DNA from: Membranihabitans marinus
GTDB taxonomy: Bacteria; Bacteroidota; Bacteroidia; Chitinophagales; Saprospiraceae
Assembly: GCF_021729155.1 (NCBI RefSeq)
Contig: NZ_JAJQYA010000008.1
Coordinates: 62,001 to 126,000, forward strand
Reading direction: 5' to 3'
DNA length: 64,000 nt
Shown here: positions 9,711-20,800 of the stretch, one piece after another
Numbering within the stretch: the first letter of the stretch is position 1
How the letters are laid out: each line of letters starts with the position of its first letter
Made by a program: the position numbers and the translations under genes
Notes under the pieces: generated by a model
What the model saw: only the letters and a program-made list of their open reading frames with translations
The model's database searches: none
What the model was told of the DNA's origin: nothing

Positions 9711-11297
9711 TTACTTCTTCCCATTTCGATGATCTAAATATGCCTTTAAAAATTTTTCATCGTTTTCATCACTGTCCCCATATTCCATCCGCAATTCCTT
9801 CAATCTCTCATGCATCATAGCTTGAACATCAGCATAGGCGGGATCGCCATAAATATTATTCATTTCACTGGGATCTTTTTCCAAATCATACATTTCCCAC
9901 TCATCGATATCATAGTAAAAATGCATTAATTTATACCGCTCTGTAGACACACCATAGTGTCGCTTAACCATATGGACAGAAGGATATTCGTAATATGTAT
10001 AATACACCGCATCCCTCCAAGTATCGTCTTCTCCCTTCATCAACTTGCGGAAGGATTTACCCTGCATATCTTGAGGAACTTCAATTCCCGCATAATCTAA
10101 AAATGTCGGTGCAAAATCGAGGTTTTGGACGAGTTTATCAATTTTTGTACCAGGTTTAATTTCTTTGGGATATCTTATCAACAATGGGGTTCTAAACGAT
10201 TCTTCATACATAAATCTCTTGTCAAACCAACCGTGCTCACCGAGATAAAAGCCTTGATCCGAAGTGTAAACTACAATCGTATTTTCAGCCAAGCCATTGG
10301 CATCTAGATAATCCAATACATCCCCTACTCCATCATCAACGGATTGAATGGTACGTAAATAATCCTTGATATATCGATTGTATTTCCATATCGCCAAATC
10401 CTTTCCCGATAATTTGGCTGCTTTCATGGCATCGTTTTTAGGATTATATGCCGCTTCCCATTCCGCTCGTTGAACATCATTCAATCGAGCCAATTCTTTA
10501 TCAAACCCAGTGGGATTGCCATCGGGATCGATTACCATTTTGAAATCATGGCCCCATCCCGCATGACCATCAATCTTCATTTCCTGCTCTTTTGCTGCAG
10601 TTCCTCGATTGGTATAATCGTCAAAATAATTGGCTGGTGGGGTAAAGGTAGTATCGTCAAACAAGGTCAAATAACGCGGACTGGGCTTCCAATTTCTATG
10701 GGGTGCCTTTTGATGATACAACAAACAAAAAGGCTTAGATTTATCTCTTTTGTTATCCAGCCAATCTAGAGCAAACTCTGTAGTGAGATCAGTTACATAG
10801 CCTTCAAATCTTTGCATTTCACCATTAACTTGAAAATCTGGATTATAATAATGTCCTTGGCCTTTAAGCACCATAGAGTGGTCGAATCCTGTAGGTAATC
10901 CATCTAAGTGAATTTTACCCACCAAAGCCGTTTGATAGCCATTGGCTTGTAGCAATTTAGGAAAATTGTCTTGTTCCCAATCGAAAGGCTGTACATTATC
11001 AACCTTGCCATTGATAAAGCTGTGTTTTCCGGTCAACATAACCGCTCTACTTGGAGCGCAAATGGAATTGGTCACCGTTGCTCGGGTAAAAATTGCCCCC
11101 TCTTTGGCTATTCTATCGATATTGGGAGTATGATTTAGGTTTTGACCATAGGCTGAAATGGCCTGGAAAGCGTGATCGTCACTCATAACAAATAAAATAT
11201 TCGGAGGAGTTTCGTCTTGTACTGGTTCTTCATCGGCACAACTAGCCAACAAAACAGCACAAAACAGGATATAATAATAAATGGCAATCTTATTCAT
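9711..11297 (-). CDS. Type I sulfatase (S1 family), lipoprotein
   Basis: A 528-residue alkaline-phosphatase-fold sulfatase. A lipoprotein signal with lipobox LLASC (Cys20) suggests membrane anchoring. The metal site Asp40-Asp41 lies in FVMSDDH. The C-x-P-S-R signature is Cys80-Ala-Pro-Ser-Arg84 followed by AVMLTG; this Cys would be converted to formylglycine. DQGFYLGEHGWFDKRFMYEE near residue 350 resembles the N-acetylglucosamine-6-sulfatase-like (S1_11-type) branch, though branch does not prove substrate. It is the fourth sulfatase in the transcribed order and precedes the DUF1080 gene by 99 bp. No formylglycine-generating enzyme gene is in this window. Confidence 0.92.
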   Translation of the reverse strand: MNKIAIYYYILFCAVLLASCADEEPVQDETPPNILFVMSDDHAFQAISAYGQNLNHTPNIDRIAKEGAIFTRATVTNSICAPSRAVMLTGKHSFINGKVDNVQPFDWEQDNFPKLLQANGYQTALVGKIHLDGLPTGFDHSMVLKGQGHYYNPDFQVNGEMQRFEGYVTDLTTEFALDWLDNKRDKSKPFCLLYHQKAPHRNWKPSPRYLTLFDDTTFTPPANYFDDYTNRGTAAKEQEMKIDGHAGWGHDFKMVIDPDGNPTGFDKELARLNDVQRAEWEAAYNPKNDAMKAAKLSGKDLAIWKYNRYIKDYLRTIQSVDDGVGDVLDYLDANGLAENTIVVYTSDQGFYLGEHGWFDKRFMYEESFRTPLLIRYPKEIKPGTKIDKLVQNLDFAPTFLDYAGIEVPQDMQGKSFRKLMKGEDDTWRDAVYYTYYEYPSVHMVKRHYGVSTERYKLMHFYYDIDEWEMYDLEKDPSEMNNIYGDPAYADVQAMMHERLKELRMEYGDSDENDEKFLKAYLDHRNGKK

Positions 11298-11665
11298 AGT
11301 TAAAATTTAATAGCAATCTCAAATAAAAAATAAATATTATAAACGAAGATAAAAGTAATAATCCGATTGACAAGTATTAAATATCAAACACAATATCTTC
11401 TATTATATTAATAGCTAAGCCTAGATAAAACCAGACATTTTCATTGAATCAACAACACAAAATAATAATTTCAGTATATGATTTAGACAAGATAAATAAA
11501 TGGAATTTAATCCAATTGTAGTTATACAATATTAACCACTCATTTATAACCCATAAATCTTCTTTTCACAAAAAGAGCCTTCCAACTAAATTGTCTCTCT
11601 TACATTATATAATAAAATCAAATAGTTTTTAACCAAACTTAAGATCCGAAGCCATTAAATAGTAT
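11298..11665. other. AT-rich gap between sulfatase genes
   Basis: These 368 bp hold no plausible ORF. This is the longest gap inside the sulfatase run and could carry a separate promoter for the downstream genes at 11297 and below. I found only imperfect matches to the TAnnTTTG box (for example around 11387-11394, reading TGTGTTTG on the minus strand), which are too weak to call. Confidence 0.4.
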
Positions 11666-13150
11666 TTATCTAATCAATTCATCAAACACGATTCGCTTAT
11701 TCTCCCAATACCAATCCAGCCCTCTTTTTTCCAACACTCTATGTTTACTACCTGGTGCCAAAACTTCACTCGTCTCGGGCAAATACTTTTTTAACCTATG
11801 AATAATCGAAAAATACTCTCTATCCTCAGCTAAATTATACCATTCATTGGGATCCTCTATCACATTGTACAATTCCTCATCGCCATTACTATATCTGATA
11901 TATCGCCACTCCTCCGTTTTCACACTGTGATTGCCTGGATTATGGGTAGTAATAGCGGGCCGATCCCTCTTCGAGTTTGGATTTTGAATAAGGGACAATA
12001 GAGAGATTCCTTCAACCTGTTCATTGGGAGTTAAATCAGCAAGATCTAGCAAGGACGGATATATATCCAAAAGTTCAACGGCTTCGCCACACACTTGATT
12101 CGCAGGAACACCGGGCCCAGAAAATATCAAAGGCACATGAGTAGACCGCTCCCAGAGGGTGTTTTTTCCGGTAATACTTTTTTCGCCCAAATGATATCCG
12201 TGATCTGACCACAACACAATAATAGTATTGTCGGATAATTTACCTGCTTCGATGGCATCTAAGACCCGTCCCACTTGAGCATCCACAAAACTAACTGAGG
12301 CCAAATAGGCTCTGACCTTGTTGCGCCATTGGTGATTGGCTTCTAACCATGAAAGTCTTGGTTCTGGTAAAAACCAGTGTAAATACCATGCAAAATCGGG
12401 AATATCGTTTCGATCTTGAGGTGGAGCAGGTGGTAGAATTACTTCTTCCAAGGGATAAAGGTCAAACCAACGTTGAGTAACCAACAAGGGTACATGGGGT
12501 CGATGAAAACCAACGGCTAGGAAAAAAGGTTGATTCTGCTCTTTGGCTAATTCATCTATCTTATTTACTGCCCAAGTGGCTGTTTTGTAATCTGACAATA
12601 GTGAATCTTTGTTATCGAGAGGAAATACCCCCCAGTCCAACAATGGGTGATCCACCATATCCAAGGGAATATTTACAATTTTCTCCTTGGGCACAGGACC
12701 AAAACCACCATCTGGCCCCCATTCTTGAAATTCTGTCTTTCTCTCTTTTGCCGTTATTCCTCCATGGAGAATTTTCCCAGTGGATATGGTCTTATATCCT
12801 GCATTGGCAAAATACTGCGGCAGAGAAACGACATTCTTTGTTTTTTCAGTATCTCGATATCTAGGTGCCAATCCGTATATACCAGAATTTGAAGGTCGAA
12901 TACTGGTCAACACGCTGGTTCGAGAAGGATTGCACAATGGAGATTGGGTGTGTGCATTGGTAAACAAAGTACCGCTTTTGGCCAATCGATCCATATTGGG
13001 CGTCAACACCTGAGGATGACCATTGAGCACTCCTATCCAATCGTTGAGATCATCGATGGCTATGAACACCACATTGGGTTTACTAGACTGAGCACCTACT
13101 GAAATCTTAAACTGGAGCAATATTATAACAAAAACAATATATCGGACCAT
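11666..13150 (-). CDS. Type I sulfatase, iduronate-2-sulfatase-like (S1_7-type)
   Basis: A 494-residue exported sulfatase with signal peptide (about 1-20). Asp33-Asp34 sit in VFIAIDDLNDW, the start typical of the iduronate-2-sulfatase-like S1_7 branch. The active-site signature is Cys73-Asn-Pro-Ser-Arg77, preceded by NAHTQSPL. WSDHGYHLGEK near residue 315 supplies the second metal-binding Asp-His. It is closely related to the sulfatase at 14801-16279 (same DDLNDWIG and WSDHGY blocks), so the two are paralogues, possibly acting on different positions or anomers of a sulfated uronate or related sugar. Substrate is inferred only from family. The 96-bp gap to the preceding sulfatase suits one transcript. 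Confidence 0.92.
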   Translation of the reverse strand: MVRYIVFVIILLQFKISVGAQSSKPNVVFIAIDDLNDWIGVLNGHPQVLTPNMDRLAKSGTLFTNAHTQSPLCNPSRTSVLTSIRPSNSGIYGLAPRYRDTEKTKNVVSLPQYFANAGYKTISTGKILHGGITAKERKTEFQEWGPDGGFGPVPKEKIVNIPLDMVDHPLLDWGVFPLDNKDSLLSDYKTATWAVNKIDELAKEQNQPFFLAVGFHRPHVPLLVTQRWFDLYPLEEVILPPAPPQDRNDIPDFAWYLHWFLPEPRLSWLEANHQWRNKVRAYLASVSFVDAQVGRVLDAIEAGKLSDNTIIVLWSDHGYHLGEKSITGKNTLWERSTHVPLIFSGPGVPANQVCGEAVELLDIYPSLLDLADLTPNEQVEGISLLSLIQNPNSKRDRPAITTHNPGNHSVKTEEWRYIRYSNGDEELYNVIEDPNEWYNLAEDREYFSIIHRLKKYLPETSEVLAPGSKHRVLEKRGLDWYWENKRIVFDELIR

Positions 13151-13246
13151 AATTCATTTGCGATTAAATCCTAAATTTAATCATATCTACACAACATTAA
13201 AATATTCCATATAAATAATCTACCCATTGAATATTCCAAGACCCTG

Positions 13247-14614
13247 CTATTGATTTTCTATGGTTGCCAACCAACGTTGGTGCTCTTTCAATAATTCATC
13301 TACCTTTTCCGGATATTTCTTTCTTAAATTTTGTCTTTCTCCTATATCATCGATAAGATTAACCAAAAACAAGGTATCTGAATCTAATAATTTTTTATTA
13401 ACCGAGGAATCAAAAGGATGTCCCAATAATTTCCAATCCCCCTTTCGAACTGCCCAACCGCTTTTGAGATCACTCGCCTCACCTTTCTGCCAATGAACCA
13501 CTTCGTGCTTGGTTTTCGCATTCGGATTATTAATAATGGAAACCATATTTTTTCCATCGATATCCTTATCTATTATTTCAGAGTCGGTATAATGTGCTAT
13601 GGTGGGCAACCAATCCATGCTGGTAGTCAATTGACTGCGCACTTCATTTTGAGGAATAACATTGGGCCAAGAGATAATAGCCGGTACTCGCAGACCACCT
13701 TCGAACATACTAAATTTACCCCCTCGATAAGGTCCTGAATTTCCTCCCCCAAAGAATGCTCTCTCCTCATAGGAATGTCCGTGATCGGATTGAAAAATCA
13801 CCAAAGTATTTTCATCTATTCCCGCAGATTCCAATTTATCCAACACCTTTCCAATTCCCTCATCCATAGTGGACACAAATGCGGCATATTCCCTTCGAGG
13901 GGTAGGCAAATCTTTGTAGTATTCCAACCACTTCTCACTGCCTTGATAGGGATAATGCGGAACATTAATAGCCCAGTAAATAAAAAACGGATCAGCCGAA
14001 GATTGATCGACGATGTCTTCGATTTCATCCACCATTAAATCCAGAAAAAACCTACCTGGATAATGTACTTCTTCATTATTTCGATACAGGTCATGTTTAT
14101 TCGGTCCACTCCAGTAGAAAAAATGAGAATAGTTGTCGATACAGCCACTTTGATGGCCAAAAAAATAATCAAAGCCCTGGCCATTGGGCAATTTCTCCAA
14201 ACTATGTCCCAAATGCCATTTTCCTATTAAAGCGGTGCGATAGTCATTTTCCTTTAGCATTTCGGCTATGGTCACTTGTGACGAAGGCAATCCCGCTTTA
14301 TGCTCAGGATCATATGCAGGCACGGGTACATTCCCCGGCATTCCAGCCGACAAATTCGTCTTACCCGTCAACAAAGAAGCTCTTGAAGGCGAGCAAACTG
14401 GCGCCCCCGCATAAAACTGTGTAAATCGCACTCCCCTCTGGGCAAGTCGATCCAAATTAGGGGTGGCTAGGTCCAATGCTCCGTAGCAATTTAAATCTAT
14501 TGACCCCAAATCATCTGCGAGAATCAATAAAACATTGGGATTTTCTGAGGATTGAGCATACCCCTCAGCCATCAATTGAATTATCAATAAAAAAAGAATA
14601 AAATATCGTTTCAT
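13247..14614 (-). CDS. Type I sulfatase, arylsulfatase/GalNAc-6-sulfatase-like
   Basis: A 455-residue exported sulfatase with signal peptide (about 1-20). Asp34-Asp35 lie in LILADDLGS; the formylglycine motif is Cys74-Ser-Pro-Ser-Arg78 followed by ASLLTG. GKWHLGHS near residue 153 and QSDHGHSYEER near 275 give the remaining metal and sulfate contacts. The arrangement matches the arylsulfatase A / N-acetylgalactosamine-6-sulfatase-like branch rather than the iduronate-2-sulfatase-like branch of its two neighbours. It therefore probably removes a different sulfate from the same polymer. The upstream gap of 186 bp contains a strong perfect hairpin (14668-14701). Confidence 0.9.
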   Translation of the reverse strand: MKRYFILFLLIIQLMAEGYAQSSENPNVLLILADDLGSIDLNCYGALDLATPNLDRLAQRGVRFTQFYAGAPVCSPSRASLLTGKTNLSAGMPGNVPVPAYDPEHKAGLPSSQVTIAEMLKENDYRTALIGKWHLGHSLEKLPNGQGFDYFFGHQSGCIDNYSHFFYWSGPNKHDLYRNNEEVHYPGRFFLDLMVDEIEDIVDQSSADPFFIYWAINVPHYPYQGSEKWLEYYKDLPTPRREYAAFVSTMDEGIGKVLDKLESAGIDENTLVIFQSDHGHSYEERAFFGGGNSGPYRGGKFSMFEGGLRVPAIISWPNVIPQNEVRSQLTTSMDWLPTIAHYTDSEIIDKDIDGKNMVSIINNPNAKTKHEVVHWQKGEASDLKSGWAVRKGDWKLLGHPFDSSVNKKLLDSDTLFLVNLIDDIGERQNLRKKYPEKVDELLKEHQRWLATIENQ

Positions 14615-14667
14615 AATAAATACAAAGTTAATGGCTCAAAATAACCAATAGTATACAATATTAATAT

Positions 14668-14701
14668 GACTCAGCAAATAATTAGAATTATTTGCTGAGT
14701 C
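14668..14701. other. 16-bp perfect hairpin between sulfatase genes
   Basis: The arm GACTCAGCAAATAATT (14668-14683) is followed by AG and by its exact reverse complement (14686-14701). It lies in the gap between two sulfatase genes of the same operon. No T-run follows it in the minus-strand transcript, so it is not a canonical intrinsic terminator. It could stabilise or process the mRNA and set different expression for SusC/D plus first sulfatase versus the later genes, or it could be a protein-binding palindrome. Confidence 0.7.
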
Positions 14702-14800
14702 AACGATGCTATTAACACAGCGATTTATTTCATTTTTTATATCTATCCATGCTCAACCTTGAATAATTCAAAAGAATCGAAGATTAACCCACATGATTGA

Positions 14801-16279
14801 CTAGTTTGAAGGAAACCTCTTTTTTTGATCCTTAAAATAAGGTTGAAAATCATAGCTAGAATTTTTATGCCAATTGGCATTGACCGTCGGAATTTGCTGT
14901 CTCAATTCCTCCAATACGTATTTGTAATTTTCATTCTCAATTTCATTCACCCATTCATTGGGATCAATCCTGTGGTCGTACAATTCTTCACTACCATCTT
15001 CGTACACTATATATCTAAAATCTTTACTCCTTACGGCATGATTATTCTTTCCAAATGTAGTTATCGCATAGCGATGACCATCCAGAGATCGCCCATCCAT
15101 TAATGGAATTAGACTCAATCCTTCATTGCTTTCATTTTTCGGCAATTCAGCCAAGTCGACTAAAGTAGGATATAAAGACAATAGTTCAACGGCGTCATCG
15201 ACTACCCTACTCTGATGTTTGGGGGAATAGATAATCAAAGGCACTTTGGTAGCTTCTTCCCAAAGACAATGCTTAGCAAAACTACCTTTTTCTCCCAACC
15301 GATATCCATGGTCAGACCACAATACGATAATAGTATTGTCACTATATCTGCTACTTTCAATCGCATCTAGGATTTGTCCAACTTGATCATCTACAAATTT
15401 TACACAAGCCAAATAAGCTTGCACAATATTCTTATATTCACCACTCTCTACGGCCCATTTCGTAGTAGGCATCATCGGCAGATCGTTAATTTCCAATGCT
15501 ATAGGAGGAACATCATCCAAATCATCTAATTTATAGGGTGGCAAAGTCAGTAAATCGGGATCAAACGAATTCAACCATTTCTCTGGCACATACCAAGGCA
15601 CATGTGGCCTTAAAAAACCTACTGCCAAGAAAAAAGGCTGATCATAATCTTTACCCAAACGCTCGATTGCCCATTGAGTAGATTTATAATCCGGCATCAA
15701 ATGATCACTTTCAGGAAAAGCTCCCCAATCAGTACTTGTTCTACCATAAGATGGACCTGCATCACCTTCCCAAACAAACCTATTTTCTGGCTTAGGACCA
15801 AAACCCTTTGCCCTTCCGCCCGATTCGTCAAACATATTTTTAGGCGCATGAGAATGAAATAACTTACCGATGCCCATGGTATGGTAACCATTATTTTTAA
15901 AATATTCAGGCAAAAATACAATATCACTGGTCGGAGAGTTATCTATCACAATCTCATCATCCCCTACCATTCCATATATCCCTGTAGTTGAAGGCCTCAA
16001 TCCCGTCATAATTGAAGCCCTCGAAGGACCACATAATGGAGCCTGACAATGAGCATTGGAAAACAAAATAGACTTAGCCGCCAATCGATCTATATTGGGA
16101 GTGGACACATTAGGATGTCCGCGAAGTGGTCCAATCCAATCATTGAGATCATCGACAGCAATAAAGACAATATTGGGTTTGTCTGTTTGAGCCAAAAGTT
16201 GAAATGATGACAAGAGCAATACAACGGATGATATAACAACAGACAACTTAGCTCTTAATAAATAATATTTTGATATCAT
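14801..16279 (-). CDS. Type I sulfatase, iduronate-2-sulfatase-like (S1_7-type)
   Basis: An exported sulfatase, 492 residues from the Met at 16279. I chose this start because it gives a clean signal peptide (MISKYYLLRAKL then a hydrophobic core to LLAQ) and sits 10 bp after the SusD stop. An earlier in-frame ATG at 16312 would overlap SusD by 23 bp. The active-site signature is Cys83-Gly-Pro-Ser-Arg87 with ASIMTGLRPS after it; Asp-Asp lie in AVDDLNDWIG; WSDHGYRLGEK supplies the second metal pair. It is a paralogue of 11666-13150. Being first after SusC/D, it is the sulfatase most tightly tied to the uptake system. Confidence 0.9.
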   Translation of the reverse strand: MISKYYLLRAKLSVVISSVVLLLSSFQLLAQTDKPNIVFIAVDDLNDWIGPLRGHPNVSTPNIDRLAAKSILFSNAHCQAPLCGPSRASIMTGLRPSTTGIYGMVGDDEIVIDNSPTSDIVFLPEYFKNNGYHTMGIGKLFHSHAPKNMFDESGGRAKGFGPKPENRFVWEGDAGPSYGRTSTDWGAFPESDHLMPDYKSTQWAIERLGKDYDQPFFLAVGFLRPHVPWYVPEKWLNSFDPDLLTLPPYKLDDLDDVPPIALEINDLPMMPTTKWAVESGEYKNIVQAYLACVKFVDDQVGQILDAIESSRYSDNTIIVLWSDHGYRLGEKGSFAKHCLWEEATKVPLIIYSPKHQSRVVDDAVELLSLYPTLVDLAELPKNESNEGLSLIPLMDGRSLDGHRYAITTFGKNNHAVRSKDFRYIVYEDGSEELYDHRIDPNEWVNEIENENYKYVLEELRQQIPTVNANWHKNSSYDFQPYFKDQKKRFPSN

Positions 16280-16289
16280 TTCTACTTTT

Positions 16290-17804
16290 TTAATACCCAT
16301 AATTTTGTGCAAAATTAGTCGCGTCTATCTCTGTCTGAGGTATAGGAAAATAATAATCCCTTGAAGGATCAACTTCATGGTGCTCTAATGACTCTTCTGA
16401 TGTAAAAGTTGACTCCAAAATATTCCACCTTTTTATATCAAACCATCTTTTGAATTCAAAAGCAAACTCATATCGTCTTTCATTTCGGATAATGTCCCTC
16501 AACTCCGTTTGAGATATGCCCGCTTCTACGTCCTCTGGAAATGTTGACTCAAACTCTCCATTAAATCTAGCTCTTTTGCGAACTAAATTAATCAGTTCTA
16601 ATGCTTGATCTGTTGGGCCCACTGATTCGTTGATGGCTTCTGCCGTCATCAACAATACATCGGCATATCGATACAAACTGTAATGATGGTCACTTGCACG
16701 ATCATCTCCAGCTTCCTGAGGGCCTGGAAATCTAAAATACTTGGCAATATGCGGTCTAGGTACTCGGAATCCAGTATTAAACAAAGAGGTCTGAACACCA
16801 TTTATGCTAACAGAATCTTCAAAACTAACCTTCTTTCTATAATCTCTCGAATCCCATTCATGATACACTTTTTCTGAAGGTACTGCCACTGATAAACTTC
16901 GCGGTGCATAATCTCTGACCCTAGTAAGATTAATCATTCCATCTGTTTGGTTATAACTCCCTGAATTCAAATCATTCTTAAGATCAATGGTCAATATAGG
17001 TTCCTTTAAACTGCCCGCCAAATTGGCATTAAATAAATCTTGGTAATTTGCGACAAGAGCAAAATCATAAGAAGATGCATTACTGATAATCTCTTGACCT
17101 TCTTTTACCGCATCTTCAAATTGGTTTAAGGTTAAATAAACATCGAGTAAAACAGTACTTGCACTTCCCTTTGTACCAATATTTCTAGTTGAATTTGGAT
17201 TCGTGTCATTTAAATGCTCCTTGGCAAATTTTAAATCATTAATGATTTCCGCATAAACCTCTTCTTCACTAGACCTTGTAAATGAATTCAACGCCTCCGA
17301 ATTGTCAATAGGTTCCAAAATTAAAGGTACAGGCCCAAAATATCTAACCAAATGAAAATATGTAAAGCCTCGAATAAACCTTGCCTTTGCCTCTAAATTG
17401 TTTTTCACATCCTCACTAGCATCTATTGCCCTTGCGCCTTTAATGGCTGTATTGGCAGCAGAAATAGACTGAAACATTCGAATCCAACCTTCTCTTACCA
17501 AAGTATTAGATGCATCCATACTAAAATCGTTGATGGCTATTCTATCGCTACTGGTATTTCTATCACCTATTTCCACCATGTCGCTCCTCAACATAACCGA
17601 TAAAAGATATGACTTTTCAACCTGTGTAGTCACCCATTCAGCATAAGCTCCATTAATGGCTGCTTCTACATCGGCGGCTGATTTAAAAAAACCTTCTGGC
17701 GCCAACAATCCCTTGGGATCTTCTTCTAATGCATTGCAATTGAACATAGACAATATCAATGCTATACTTAAAATTTTATATGATAATATTTTCATGATTT
17801 TCAT
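16290..17804 (-). CDS. SusD/RagB-family glycan-binding lipoprotein (module 1)
   Basis: A 504-residue SusD-like surface lipoprotein. The lipobox is SMFNC (Cys about residue 23). Helical TPR-type SusD features follow: an early segment that ends GWIRMFQSISAANTAI, then KARFIRGFTYFHLVRYFGPVPLI near residue 145, and the C-terminal RNERRYEFAFEFKRWFDIKRW near 455. SusD proteins cap the cognate SusC barrel and bind oligosaccharide. The gene starts 13 bp after the SusC stop, in the usual susC-susD order, and the first sulfatase follows within about 10 bp. Confidence 0.95.
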   Translation of the reverse strand: MKIMKILSYKILSIALILSMFNCNALEEDPKGLLAPEGFFKSAADVEAAINGAYAEWVTTQVEKSYLLSVMLRSDMVEIGDRNTSSDRIAINDFSMDASNTLVREGWIRMFQSISAANTAIKGARAIDASEDVKNNLEAKARFIRGFTYFHLVRYFGPVPLILEPIDNSEALNSFTRSSEEEVYAEIINDLKFAKEHLNDTNPNSTRNIGTKGSASTVLLDVYLTLNQFEDAVKEGQEIISNASSYDFALVANYQDLFNANLAGSLKEPILTIDLKNDLNSGSYNQTDGMINLTRVRDYAPRSLSVAVPSEKVYHEWDSRDYRKKVSFEDSVSINGVQTSLFNTGFRVPRPHIAKYFRFPGPQEAGDDRASDHHYSLYRYADVLLMTAEAINESVGPTDQALELINLVRKRARFNGEFESTFPEDVEAGISQTELRDIIRNERRYEFAFEFKRWFDIKRWNILESTFTSEESLEHHEVDPSRDYYFPIPQTEIDATNFAQNYGY

Positions 17805-17817
17805 TTTTTAATGGTTA

Positions 17818-20800
17818 TTAAAAACCTAGATTCAAGCCTATTGTTAAAGATTTTATATTGGGATAACTACCAAAGTCTAAACCTAAATTGGTATTGCTTG
17901 ATCTAAAAGCCACCTCCGGATCAACGCCTGAATAATCGGTAAAGGTGATTACGTTTTGACCACTCAAATAAATTCTTGCTGAATTCAACTTCAATTTTTC
18001 TAGTGCATTTTTAGGCAAATTATATCCAAAAGAAATATTCTTAAGTCGGATATATGTCCCATCTTCCACAAATCGAGTCGATGTTCTTGCCGCTCTATCC
18101 GATGTTGCTTTAGGCACATCTGTATCAGTATTACTAGGAGTCCATCGATCCAATGCCCTTATAGTAGCATTTGAATTTCCACTTAATCGATCCAGTTCCA
18201 TTCTCACAATATTTAACATATCTCCTCCTACATATGCTTGAAAAAAGAGATTTAAGCTAAACCCTTTATAGGACATTTCATTATTTAACCCCCAAACAAA
18301 ATCAGGATTGGGGTCACCAATAATTTTTCTATCATCAGAATTGAGAACACCATCGTTATTTAAATCGGCAAATTTTTCACCTCCTGGCGAAGTTTCAAAT
18401 CCACCGCCTGGTATAAAATCATCGCCTTCTTGATATAATCCTTCAAATACAAAACCATAAAATGACCCTACAGGATAACCTTCACGCAATATGGAGTTGG
18501 GCACACTTGCGGGTGCACTTGGCGCAGCCGTAAATATAATATCATTACCACTAGGCAATTTCAATACTTTATTCTTATTCTGAGAAATATTAAAAGTAGC
18601 ATCCCACTTAAATCCTTCAGTAAATATCTTGTAACCCAGCTGGAATTCAAACCCCTTATTCTCTAAAGCACCAATGTTCTCTAGACGGTTTTGATACCCA
18701 GAAAATATTGGAATAGGAACATTAAAGAGCAAATCTCTAGTTTTCTTATAATAATATTCCATTACAAAATTCAACCTTCCTTCGAACAACTCTCCGTCCA
18801 ATCCAAAATTAACCTGCTCTGTAGTCTCCCAAGTTAAATCCTTGTTTGCTATAGCAGTAGGTCTAACCGAACTAACCGAACCATTGTTGTATACGAAATA
18901 AGTAGTAGACAGTTTGGACAGGGATTGATAGGAAGAAATCGCCTGGTTCCCAGTCAATCCATAACTCGTTCTCAATCTTAAATTGGTCAGCAATTTATTT
19001 TGGGGAAAGAAACCTTCCTTACTTATATTCCACGAAAATGCTCCTGAAGGGAAAAATGACCATTTATTACCCTCACTAAATTGAGATGCTCCATCATACC
19101 TCCCTGTGAATGTAAATATATATTTATCGAGAATGCTATAATTAGCTCTCCCATAACCAGAAACTATTGCCGATTCGGTATAATTGGAACTCGGGGGAAG
19201 TAAATTTACTCCAGCGGCCAAATTCCAAAACCCTAATGCATCTGACAAAAACCCTGTATTACTTGCATTCAAGGATTCAGAATTAAATTGCTGAAAGGAG
19301 AAACCTGTGGTTAGACTTAATCTTGAATGACTACCTAGATCTGGCGTAAACAAGAAATACTGTTCGGTAATAAAATTTTTGTTTTTGGTATAACCCAAAT
19401 TTCCTTGACCAAGATTACCCTCTCCCAAATTGGTAATTCGACTATTATACACTCCATTTCTTGAATTAACAACCTTTAAACCATAGGAGGAGTTAAAGGT
19501 AAGATTTTCAAAAACATCGACAGTAGCTTGAAGATTAGTCTGAAATTCATCTTGAACATTTTCCTCAGTTCTACCATCCAATATTGCCATAGGATTTTCA
19601 AAGGCCGCAATTCCTACCCTACTCTTTGTATAGGTTCCATCTTCATCTAATATGCCCTGATTTGGATCAAATCTTTGCGCCGCTGAAACCACACCAGAGT
19701 TATTTGCAATACCACCTGTTTGGGTTGGAATCCCATCTTTATTAGTTCCTCTGATGGTGGAATTTAATTTAATATTTATTCTATTCGTTGCCTGAAAACT
19801 AATATTGGTCAGCAATGAAAGTCTATCGTAATCTGAATTATTTATCACTCCTTTTTGATCAAAATAAACTCCAGACACATAATATTTTACTTTCTCGCTT
19901 CCTCCAGACATAGACAACTGATGATTTTGTGCATATCCTGGTCTAAATATAAGGTCTTGCCAATCCGTATTAGTTTGAATATTATCTAAATCGTAAAAAT
20001 CTGAATTACGAGCCTCGTTGATATATTCTGCAAAATCTTGAGCTCCTAACAATTCTAATCGATCAATTTCTCGTTGCGCTGAATAATATGTATTATAATT
20101 AAATCTTGCCCTACCTTCTGCGCCTGATTTTGTAGTAACCATAACCACTCCATTGGCTCCTCTCGAACCATAAATAGCCGTAGCCGAAGCATCCTTCAAG
20201 ATCTCCATTGAGGCTATATCTTCAGTAGGTGGCAACACTCCTCCGACAAATCCATCCACCACAAAAAGAGGATTACTGCTGGCGTTAATTGAGGTAGAAC
20301 CCCGAACTCGAATCTTAAAACTTCCCCCTGGCTCTCCATTCGTAGATTGAACCATTACACCTGCTGTTTTACCTTGCAAAGCGTGTATTGCACTGGTAGT
20401 AGGAAATAAATTCAATTCCGAATCTTTTACACTTGAGACAGAACCTGTCAAATCACTTTTTTTCACCGTTCCATAACCGACAACTACTACTTCCTCCAAT
20501 AATTCAGAGTCCGAAATCATGGTAACTTCAACTTCTCTTCGACCATCGACCGGTATTTCTATGGTTTGATATCCGATATAGGAGAATACTAGTGTAGCAT
20601 TTTCATTGACGTTTTCCAATGTATATCGTCCATCAAAATCGGTCGATGTCCCATTAGTAGTACCTTTCACAAGCACATTTACACCGATAAGCACCTCTCC
20701 TTGTTGATCCTTGACCGTTCCCGACACCGACAAAGCCAATCCCGTCAACTCACGTTGTTTGGGCTTCCATGCTTCACGAATGGGAATACTTTTTGTCGGC

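Noticed and set aside
13162-13182. Small AT-rich hairpin between sulfatase genes
   Set aside because: An 8-bp A/T stem in AT-rich DNA is expected by chance and has no T-run.
16280-16312. Overlapping start of the first sulfatase inside the SusD stop region
   Set aside because: The extra residues lack signal-peptide character; the later Met gives a clean signal and avoids the overlap.
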